Below are positions 49,901 through 59,953 of a DNA stretch of 64,000 nt, one piece after another. The position numbers and the translations under genes were made by a program. The notes below the pieces were generated by a model. It was not told the origin of the DNA. It searched no databases and saw nothing but the letters and a program-made list of their open reading frames with translations. Source of the DNA: Liolophura sinensis (Eukaryota; Mollusca; Polyplacophora; Chitonida; Chitonidae); NCBI RefSeq assembly GCF_032854445.1, contig NC_088301.1:39855187-39919186 (forward strand), in the 5' to 3' direction. The number at the start of each line of letters is the position of its first letter. Within the stretch, counting starts at the first letter, position 1.

Positions 49901-51319
49901 AATGTTCCCTAGCTCTCTCAAACAAAGAGTCTAAGGCCTGGTTGTCATAGGGGACATAAGACAATGCTATTCCCAGACAGCACTGTCAGACCATGTGGTC
50001 ACTGCCATGGCATTGCCAATATGGGACAAACCATTTGTCCTCAGCAGGGGTGTAGGGCAGTAGGAAGCTCTATTGCAGCAATGATGGTTTGACCTGAAAA
50101 TCACAGACCCCTCAAAACTGGGCTTTGTTAGCCAAGTGTAGGAACCAGTGAATAACTCAACACCAGCTCAAAGATGTCCAATTATCTCTGGTAAATTGTG
50201 ACCAAGACAAATTGTCCAGCCTTAGATGCAAACAAGTTTTATTTCTTTTCAGCGCTTTCATCAATTTACTACAGGTATGTGCCTATTGATATGCCACAGT
50301 CAATTATAACGCTCTGTTTAATTTTTAAACAAGCATTTGTCTTTTTCCTTTTTTTTTTTTTTTGGATAAAAGGAACTATCTCAAGAGTGTATGTATCATT
50401 ATTTTGCTCCACCAAATACCAAATATTGTTTCTGAATTTAATATTTTTTCCATAACAAATTCTTGAAATTAAAGTTGTTTCATACTAATTTGTCAAAAAT
50501 TTTCCTAGTACTACTGTGTAACATAATGGTTAAGAAACCTTGTGTTCCACTGATAATTCTGACAGAATACACAAGTAGTGTAACTCACAAAACAAAAGAT
50601 GAAGAAAGATGAGTATTCTACCCCAATATGAAATAGAGATGACCTTTCCAATAAGATCTAGTGTGTCATGCAACACTGTAGGTTTACCTCCCCAAGTAAT
50701 CTCATTTCATGCTATTTATGTCTACAAATAAAAGAATCTGAGTTTGTCTATTTGTTGGATTTGCTCTTGTGATTTATATAAAGGTGAACTATCAGGATTT
50801 CTTTAGTGATAAAAGTGTTATTTCGCATAGTTTATAGATATTACCTTTGTACTTACATTTTTGCTCTTTCACACCCAGAGAGTTACTTCAACATTACTTC
50901 AACAAAGAAACATTTGTTTCAAGATGTTTCAATGTGAGCACAACATCATAATACATGTATAATAAACTTTTACATTTCTATGTAGCGCAACAATAAGGCA
51001 GGACATCATACATATACAGCTTTGAAGTATCTAAAATGTATGACCTCTGCAGAGGAAGTAAAACAGTATAGCAGCATGAAAGGTGCAGTTTTTGCCACAT
51101 CTACTTCATATTTTCGGGTAAAATAGATTTTAACACCTTTGTCTTTGTGGTTGTTGTGTAACCTGATACCACCGAACCTAGTTTCAAATCCTGAGAATGC
51201 ACATTTGACTTGGTACAAAAAAGGTTTAGTAGTATCAGGTTAAACAACAAACGCCAAGACAAAGGTGCGTATTGAACCTGTCCTGCAAATACTACATGTA
51301 TACATGTATCCCTGTCCTC

Positions 51320-51690
51320 TTTTCAAAAAGAGTGAGTAAGTGAGTGCTTAACGCTGTAGAATTTTTCCAGTCATATGACATCGAAGGAGTCCTTGCAGCG
51401 GATGTATGTGTAATGTGCCTCCTTGTCGCATGGTGGATTTCCACAGCTCTTCTATCTATTGCTCCTTCACTGAGACGACTTACCGAAGGCAAGTAAGTCG
51501 CCCCACTCGAGCCATAGTACTGATACGGGTCAACCAGTCGTTGCACTATCCCCTTAATGCTGGACGCCAAGCGAGGAAGCCACAACTCCCTCTTTTAAGG
51601 TCTTAAGTGTGACCCAACCCAGGACTGACCCTGGATCTATCACCCCCAAAGCGAATGCTCTACTAACTGAGCCATCTAGGCCAGTTGGGG
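51320..51690 (-). repeat. SINE family B, full-length copy
   Basis: On the minus strand: GGCCTAGATGGCTCAGTTAG then TAGAGCATTCGC (A-box region), ATCCAGGGTCAGTCCTGGGT (B-box region), then GGCGTCCAGCATTAAGGGGA, CAACGACTGGTTGACCCGTA and GAGTGGGGCGACTTACTTGC. The best preserved copy of this family in the window. Confidence 0.8.
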
Positions 51691-51749
51691 CAATAAGACG
51701 CTAATTTCAATGAATTTATATCCTACACTAAAAATGCCAAACTTATGTA

Positions 51750-52930
51750 TGGATCAAGGTGGATTTAGAAATCAATCAACAAAATAAAACCTTCCATGCA
51801 AAACTTTATCAATATCAATGTGATTATTAGTAGCAGTTAGTGAATAGAAGGCACTCAGAATCAAGGAATTTCTTACATATGTAAACTTTATGCCAGATTC
51901 GTTGTTTTTCCATCCCCATCCGAGGTTACAAAAAATTAAAATGACATACAGCCAATGGCGAAAATATTGTGCGGTTACTTTGGAGGTCTACTAATATGTA
52001 TCTGACTTTGAATGAACAATCACGCTTTCAGTTTTATCCAGGGTTTCACTTCGGCCATCAACTCACTTACGGTGCTGTATTTAGAAAGGCTAATTTTTTT
52101 TTTTTTTTTAGTGAGTTACCAGATAACATTTGCATTTTATCTCCTCCGGCAGATTGTTTAAACCAATGACCGATTTCCCCATATATTTCTCTTAATGGAC
52201 ATTTTTCGGAAAATACAGGCCCAGGAGGTTTAGTTATGAGTCGAATGCAACTGTAGGGACACAAAATGAAGCTGAACACAGCATTTTATCAAAATTAGAA
52301 AATCTGACGCAGTTATCGCACAGAAACCACAGACCAATAAGAATCAAGAAAACTGTTAAATATTCAAAACTTATCCATGGATAAAAATCTGACGTTACAC
52401 AAAATGAACCTGCACACAAAGTTTTATCAAAGTTGGACAACACTTGCACATATGGGAATTACAAATTTCTTTACCCTATTTCTTCAACCTTTTCACATGT
52501 TCACCTAACATTTTTTCAAGCACATTATCAGGACATTTCTGTGCCTAGACTAAATATATTATTTTCTCTGTAAAGCCCTGATGTTGGCAAACACACCAAA
52601 ACATATGTTCTTATCATCAAAATATTAAGGTGGATAAATTGCATTTCAAATGAGCCCTCACACATGTGAAATGGTTGTAAAAAAGGGGTAGATATGCAAA
52701 AATACACATTGATCAAGCTACTTTTCAAACTTGAATACTTCATCAAAGTTTCACCTATGCAATGTAACCTGTGAATTTCAAGATTCTCCTCTCAATACAT
52801 TTACTTTGTACGATATGAGTAAATTATAGTCTTACCCAAAGAACGTTCAGAATCAAGGGAATCACAAAATATGCAAAACTTATCCGTGGATAAAGCAGTT
52901 TTTCAAACTTCATCCTAGGTGATCATGGAA
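51750..52930. repeat. Decayed direct repeats around a MITE
   Basis: CAGAATCAAGG(G)AAT... followed by ATGCAAAACTTATCC(A/G)TGGAT recurs near 52340-52390 and 52850-52895, with a weaker version near 51855. GTTTTATCAAA(G/A)TT(G/A)GA also repeats (52283, 52422). I cannot define element ends. Confidence 0.5.
52471..52692. mobile_element. MITE family 1, copy 3
   Basis: TTACCCTATTTCTTCAACCT followed by TTTCACATG at one end, and CATGTGAAATGGTTGTAAAA then AAGGGGTAGA at the other, are inverted repeats of each other. The ends match copies 1 and 2; the interior has diverged. Confidence 0.65.
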
Positions 52931-53548
52931 TTAATCTTATGGACAGAGCCAATTCGAAAAATTTGAAAAAGTTAGTGTTTGCAAAAGAGAAACATCAGGT
53001 CAAGTTGACATGTGCATAACATTTATTTACAACTGTTCAGTTTTTTATCAGGGATTCAGGCTTCAAGGTGGAATTAATCTGTTTTGAGTGAAACTGCTAC
53101 TTTTTTTTCCTCTCTCTCTCTCTCTTGCATCCATTCCTGGAGGAAAATTACACTAACTCTAATTTGACTGTTTTGTGTAAAAGGGACATATTGCTGTGCT
53201 AATGAACCTAGTCTACGCTACAACATTTTGGTATGTTTATTTTTAGATTTTAAACAATCTACATTGTTTCAAAACCATGGAATGGTCGTAAGTTACAACA
53301 GAGTTAGTGATAATTACGTGTAACATGACCAAATTTCAGAGCAGGTGTGCACATTCTACATTACCTCTTATCAATGCACCTGCTGTATATTTTCACAACC
53401 AAAATGCATAGCCTTACAGATAACTCAATGTCCTTCCTTAAGACCTTGAGGCAAAATGTCTTAAGCAACATTAACCTGCTCTTTCAACAATTCCTGTAAT
53501 TTATCTGTGAATTCAAGGTTATAAAAGTACGGTCCTGTACCTTATAAC

Positions 53549-54496
53549 TTGGCATCAAATTTCTCCTACGGTGCAAGAAAACCAAGTTTCCAAGTACACA
53601 ACAGCATAATGGCAGCTTTAGAGGAAGTAAACCAGTTTGTAACAGATTATTACCAAGGGCAGCTGCAACCAATAAAACATCCACGTAAATGCAAGCCAAC
53701 AATCACTGGATGGCTGGATAGCCTTGAGGAGCTTAGCAGCACGAGTACCTATGAGCATGATGGATAAACAATCTGGAAAATATGATCAATGTAAATCCAT
53801 ATTTGGTTCTTGGCGGTATAAAAGTTGACAGCCACCTTAGTGTTTGGGTCACAGATCTTGTGCAGGAACAATCTCAACAAAACAGTTTTTATTTTGCCAA
53901 ACACACCAATTTATCCTTTCAAAATAAGCATTACATTTTCACATCAAACATGACTGAACCTTGACTGAATTACCTCCTTTGCAACACGACATCAGCTATG
54001 TAATGCTATATTAAAGGCAAAGAAAACACTAAAATGAAGTACATCACATGGAAGACCATTCAAACTGAGTAAAATGGTTTTAAAACATCACATTCTATGT
54101 CGTCTGTAGTGACCCAGAGGCATAACGTCATATTGATATTTTATGCATCAACTGGTTCGTTTCAAGGTCTGATCAGCGAATGCATTCTTTGATCAATATA
54201 TATACATGCACTTTGAAATAATAATGAAAAGTTAGCAGTCTATGTGTGTTCAAGAGGCAAAAATCTTATGTGACATCATTGGTCCCAGTATGTTCAGAAA
54301 AGGCCACCATAGAATCCAAAGTTTCACACGCACTTTACCAAGGAAAAAACACCTTAAAAAAATAAATTTTTGTGGACAGTGTTTAACGATCTTTCATCCA
54401 GATCATACAGTTACATACTGCAAGAAGTGTCTAGTAAATCCTACAGTTAGGTTGTGTCACAACAGTAACAATTTTTTTCCAGGCAACCACGAGTAG
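53549..54496 (+). other. Cluster of plus-strand open frames, unassigned
   Basis: Three adjacent open frames (53549-53767, 53782-53964, 54242-54496) lie on the plus strand 30 bp downstream of a TATAAAAG (53521). The first reads MAALEEVNQFVTDYYQGQLQ then PIKHPRKCKPTITGWLDSLE; the third contains FCGQCLTIFHPDHTVTYCKK C, a C-X2-C-X12-C-X2-C pattern like a zinc ribbon. I recognise no family. They could be chance frames in AT-rich DNA, relics of a mobile element, or exons of a small gene. Confidence 0.25.
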
Positions 54497-55274
54497 ATAG
54501 ATATACAAAAGCTACTACACCTCACTGGGCAATGTGCAGGTCTATCACTCTGCCAGTCACACATACATGTATATAGAGGATATCGCACAATGAAGGCTGA
54601 ATATGATAATATTTCTGTGGGTCATCATTTCCATGTTTCACGAGAAATAGAGGATCTCCAGCGAGTGACCCTACAGTATTAAATTTATTAAACAAGAGTT
54701 CAAAAATTTTGTTGCTTCGAGCCTCTGGTAATTTTCGACTTGAGTTTAATAAATCTCATACTTCAGGGTCACTAGTATGGTGATTCTATTTATCCCATAA
54801 ATGAAAAATAAAAACAAAGTACAAAATTTTGCCTCAAATCAGTGAGAATATTTTGTCTTCTGTCTCTGCTTGCGCAAGCGCATGCAGCATTGCGGAGGAA
54901 TGTAAGCATGTGGCATTGGTCATTTATTGGTCAAAGCACAACATTTATACGCAAGATCAAATATACACCACACTAAAGAGTTCAACACAGAACGGCTTTA
55001 CTCTCACCCGCTTGGATAGGATTTCTAAAGTATCATCTATATACATTAAAACACAGCAGCAAACAATTGTTTTTAAACAGTTTACGAACGTGTCCATCAA
55101 AGGAAGACTCTGAGTAGTCGCTGGAAAAGTAGTCAGGAGTGTAGCACGTACATGTATGTAAGCGTGCAGTTGAAATTTTATGCACCTACATGTATACGTA
55201 CTGACATTTCCAAGGCACGTATGACTAGTCTACACTTCTGTGGACGATTGTGAGGACTGGATTGTACTGATACG

Positions 55275-55406
55275 ATGGTATTTAGCAGATGGATATTCGT
55301 TGTTTTTATTGTGGTTGTGGATATGGATGTTAAGGACATCACCAGAGATAGGCCTCCAAAGATGGATGCATTAGGCTTGACTTCCATCTTCAACGTACTG
55401 TGTTAG
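55275..55406 (+). other. 43-codon open frame with signal-peptide-like start
   Basis: MVFSRWIFVVFIVVVDMDVK opens with a hydrophobic segment and continues DITRDRPPKMDALGLTSIFN before TAG. It might be a first exon or a short secreted peptide; there is no second exon I can join to it, and length is within chance. Confidence 0.15.
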
Positions 55407-56815
55407 ATGCAAGAAGCTGAACTGGTACAACAGGCAAGATTTTGACGAGTGTTATTTGTGGTTAATTAAGCGACTGAAGTAAACGAATGAGGGTGGGAGG
55501 AACTGACAATAGAGCCGAGAATGTCGGATATTTCGCAGAGCTGAGTTTCCGAAATTAGGTATAATAAACACACTGGTAGACAATTTCCCGTATTTCTGCT
55601 GATCTTATTATTAAATCCACAATATGAACAGGTGTTCCATATCTAGTTATGTAACCAATTGTTTAAACAGGAAAACAGGAAATGTACCATGGGACATGCA
55701 AGTCACCTATATGTGGCAATGCAACAAGAAAATTTAACAAATTTCTCCCACAGAATCAATGTAAGGACACTATTTGCAGTAGCTGACATTAGGTCAGTGT
55801 TTACAGATCAATGCATGTTACTAAAGTGTACTATAAAGCTGGTTTTAGAAAACTTTCTGAACATCTGGACCATAATACCCCCAGGTTTTTCAGGCTTTTC
55901 AACACTTCTTTCTTGATAAATACAAATAAGATGTCAAGAAAATTAAATGACATTACCTTATCAGATACATGGAAAAATTCTTAACCCAATGTTTTAAAAC
56001 TGATAGCCAAGATTCAGATGCCCATTTGCATGTTTACAAAATCTATACATCTTTAATGCAGTGATGTTACTAAGTAGATGTCCTGCATCTCTGATGCAGT
56101 AAACTAACCTTTGATTTGTCCAGGATAGGTAAACACAACTTTTATTCAGTCCCTATCATTTACAGTTTGGGATCAGAACCTTACTTTTTATCCATATTTG
56201 GATATGGCACGGCCCCTGACAGGTTACCATTTTCTTACCATCAACCCGTCTATCAAGTGCAGAAGAGATATCATATTTAAAGTTTCTGCCTATTAAAGTC
56301 TCCAATTGTTTTGAATGCATTACGAAGCTGTCGCTGCATGTACATAGTTTAGACGCAGTCTATGAGAAAAGAGACTTTCTTGATATTTTTCAGATCAAAA
56401 ATTCTTAAGAGTTGTAATCCATGCAACTATGTGTTAAAGTACACTGTAAATTACCCCCTTTGCCAACAGTTACTGAAGAATAGCAACCACCACATGTAAT
56501 AATGATGATGTGTCACCACACAGTACCACTAATGTACACGACCTCAATATATAAAAAAAAAATAAACCACCAAAAACTTTATAAGTTACACACTGGACAT
56601 CAAAGCAAACTCCTACTTTTAGTTACTGAAAGGAAAATGACAATCTTGTTGCCATGACAATCTTGTGGCCATGACAACCACTACCTAAGACAAGTCAGTT
56701 GTGCCATGCTGTTTATCCATTATGCATCCATTAATCAACTTAGATTAAGTACAAGGCTCAGGCTACTAAAGATCTTGTCTTGTCTGTAGGAGACTTCAAT
56801 GCTTAAGCATTTACC

Positions 56816-57167
56816 TTAAAGAGGCAAAAGACAAGATTTTTGGCAAAAAATCGATCAATGCAACCTAATCAAATTTATTGCTATTATTTAAGAACAGCCC
56901 ACACTATTACCTTTCACAACATACAATCTCTTTATGTCCACTTGCTACTATTCAAAATGGGTAATAAACTTTTACAATTTATGAAGCGAGTCGCATTATA
57001 AGTTTTTTCAAACTTCAGAATCATTTTAACACTTTAAATATTACAGGAATGATTCTGATATTTAGTGAAAATTTAGAAATAATCTGAGCTATTGTTGGTA
57101 AATACAGAACTTATTTAGGTTACTCATAAGATTTTTTGGCCCAAAATCTTTGGCATAGCCTCTTTAA
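56816..57167. mobile_element. 352-bp MITE with TTAA ends
   Basis: The left end TTAAAGAGGCAAAAGACAAG then ATTTTTGGCAAAAAATC is the imperfect inverse of the right end GATTTTTTGGCCCAAAATCT then TTGGCATAGCCTCTTTAA. The inverted repeats span about 38 bp and start and finish with TTAA, the target of piggyBac- and Kolobok-type transposases. No coding capacity. Confidence 0.75.
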
Positions 57168-58768
57168 CATGGATTCTAACACACACACAAAAAAAAAGAG
57201 ACGTGAAGTTATGAATTTTGTAATTGACGGTAATTAATATGCACATTGGACATCAACAATGAAACATCCGCCTCATGTTATTGTGCTCTACACGTACATG
57301 TAAACCTGAGATCAATACAAGCTGTATATAAGACACGTCTCCAAAGGAGTAATAAAAACAACACAGACAAATGACCCACTCTACTAAACAGGGTTAATCC
57401 ATTTAGGTTCATACATGGTATATTCAAAGATTAGGATTTATAAAAGGCACATTTAATGATTTATGCATGGTGCATAAGAAGATTCAGATTCATGCAGGAC
57501 AAATTTAAAGAATAAGATTGACCCAAGGTACATTAAAAAATTAAGAAGGCCACACGGCACATTCAAAGATCAATATTAACAGAATATTCAAAGATTAAGA
57601 CTGTGAAAGCTCTTCCAGCATGATGCAAAAATGCATCATGTTCAAAGTCAATAAAAGAAAATGAAAGTTAAGTCATGGAAAATACCAGGAGATAACCAGG
57701 TAAACTTTTTGGTCATTCATCCTCTTTGTTGACATGATGAAATACATGTACAAGTAAATAATCACCATAAACTTCATTTTGTAAAGACTGATTTCATTCT
57801 TCTTACCATAATCTAAGATTAAACTTTATGCACTACTGAATTGGAATACAAACATAAAGTTGTACTAACCACAATCCCTCAGCTCTGCAGCTATTCAAAA
57901 TAAGGTCCCCAAACCACAAGGACCAGAATGAATGACTCAATAAATGAATGAATGAATAAGGTCTAATGCCACATTGGCAATATTGAAGCCATACTGTGGC
58001 GAGAACATGTTCAAAGCAATAGAGAGTGAATGGTTTTCAATGTAATGAGATCTTCAAAATCAGCAAAAAACAACAAACATCATTTAAAACCTGAAAACCA
58101 CAATACTTCTAATATACATGTATAATCTGGAAAATTGTAAAATATATATATTTTATTTTACACATGTAGGCCAATGACTCTCATAAAAGGAATAACGGCA
58201 TTGTCAAGGACACTATTAAACAAATCGAAAATAGTGTCACCTGTGTAAAACCTTTCCCGAACATGGACAGTCTCCACAGTCAACCTGAATATGTGAAAGG
58301 ATTGGAAAAATTATTTCCCAGTGTATGGTTCTGGAAACACTGTGTTCACAAGAGATAAATACATCGGCCTATCCATTAATGATTTTTATGGCAACCCATT
58401 ACAAAAATATCCCATTGTGAGTTACCCGTGTGAATAAAATACCAAACAGAGTGCAAACTTATTAATTTGTATGTCTGACATACATGTAGCTGTTATGCAC
58501 TTTTAAATACCCTAAATGACTTAAAATTTTGGTCACAAAAGTTCAAAACACCTTATTTAAATAAATAAAACTCTCAGAGTCTGAATAAATGAGTAACTTG
58601 GTTATGGATGCAACATTAGAACATTTAGGGTAATAACAGCTTAAATGTATGACTCCACTTAAGCTCAAAAATATGAAACCTCTTCCTGAAAAAAATTATC
58701 AAGTCTCGAAATTTTTTTTTTTTTAGTCATAATCATTTGGGCAACTGCAAGCTATAACTGTACCAGTT

Positions 58769-58854
58769 TTAACGCCTTAGAACCTTGGGGTTAAGGAGTG
58801 CTGTCACGGCTCTGTTTTTCCTCATCCTTTTAACTGGCATAGCTCTGCGCGAAC
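58769..58854 (-). CDS. Exon 2 of the 71-residue gene
   Basis: 86 bp behind a T-rich acceptor. It encodes the basic tail RRAMPVKRMRKNR and ends in TAA at 58769. Confidence 0.6.
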
Positions 58855-59953
58855 CTATTGAAAAAAAAATTATGAAGCAGTGCCAGGTGTCAAGTGTTAC
58901 CCGATGTTGTGCTTCTCCTGTTGTGCCATGTGCATAAGAAAAAAAAATTCATTTGACAATTAACTAGAAGTATGCAGCTTTTGAGCAGAACAACGAAACT
59001 GTATTTGACACCAGAAACCTTCTTATATTAAAAATTCCACCATGGTAAATAAAAAAATAAAATGCATAATAGCATTATTATTTATAGGAAATTGGTTTAA
59101 TAACTGGATCCATAAAATTTATCGCAATCAAATGCATCACAAGAATTAATATTTCTATACCAGCTGCAATTCCAAATTTTAGATCGTGTACTGCACTTGT
59201 GTGTTATTGTAGGTGGCTGTATGTACCTTTCCATACATTTCTCGAGCATTGTGAATACAAAATAAGCAGGTAAAGGGGCCGATACGCATTTACATAGCTG
59301 GCTTCTCCCAGCACCCAATAAAATTCAGGTCAGCTGAAAGATGCATGCTTCTTAATGGACAATCCAAATCCCTGCATAATTTTGCTTTGCTCCATTGCTA
59401 ATATTAGTGTTGTACAGGTTCCTGAAAAGTTATCTCCCTTAGTCAGATAGTATCTTTCACCTGGGAAGTGTTTTCATTTGTAAGTTGTTACACAGATGTC
59501 TGTATTTATTCATTTAATTGGGATTTACCACCATACTCAAGGATATTTCACTTTCAGGGTTCAAAGGTAGTCCGGTTTATACCATAAACACCATCTCAAT
59601 CATTTACTGACATCAAGACCCAAAGCAGTGTGGCTGGTGAAAGTGGAGGATTACCTATCAGACACAGGGACTGAACCAACATCTTATTTTTATCACTTTT
59701 CTGACAGAAATTTTAGGTTTTTAAGTAAAGGAAACCATGCAAATTAAATCTACATCATCATGTATCTATGTTCAACAGGCACAGGTTGTAGATATAATTG
59801 AAAAGGAGCCACCTACCACTCACTTGGTTTGTGCGCTGCATAGAGACCTCTAGCTAACAGTTGGTACAGGAAAGAGTCAGTAATGGGTAGCTTCCCAGAA
59901 CCCTGTGTGGGACAGTTACGGGATCCCGGAACAAGAATAAAATTTTCACTCAT
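58769..59953 (-). CDS. Two-exon gene for a 71-residue basic protein, family unknown
   Basis: Exon 1 (59824-59953) starts MSENFILVPGSRNCPTQGSG and continues KLPITDSFLYQLLARGLYAA, HKP; exon 2 (58769-58854) adds SSRRAMPVKRMRKNRAVTAL, LNPKVLRR and TAA. The donor CCAA|GTGAGT and acceptor TTTTTTTTCAATAG|G are strong, the join is in frame, and two in-frame TAA codons lie just upstream of the ATG, so the start is well placed. The protein has no signal peptide or membrane span; its middle looks helical and its C-terminal third is strongly basic, which would suit a nucleic-acid- or organelle-associated role, but that is a guess. It lies upstream of the located ST7 exons on the same strand, so it is either nested in ST7 intron 1 or a separate upstream neighbour. 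I do not recognise a family. Confidence 0.65.
59494..59690 (-). repeat. SINE family A copy, strongly diverged
   Basis: Plus-strand TATTTATTCATTTAATTGGG, ATTTACCACCATACTCAAGG and ATATTTCACTTTCAGGG follow the tail-proximal order of the 60571 copy. It lies inside the intron of the 71-residue gene. Confidence 0.55.
59824..59953 (-). CDS. Exon 1 of the 71-residue gene
   Basis: 130 bp, 43 codons plus one base. The reading frame is the only one open across the segment up to the GTGAGT donor. Without splicing the frame would end at TAG seven bases into the intron region. Confidence 0.65.

Larger units (their letters stand above)
39713..58768. other. Long non-coding stretch upstream of the located ST7 exons
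   Basis: No recognisable exon was found in these 19 kb. In vertebrate ST7 the first intron is very long, so this may be intron 1 or 5' flank. It holds a local duplication (40001-40192), an (AT)n tract (46873-46943), SINE pieces, MITEs (52471-52692, 56816-57167), direct repeats at 51.7-52.9 kb and a cluster of plus-strand open frames at 53.5-55.4 kb. Confidence 0.5.
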
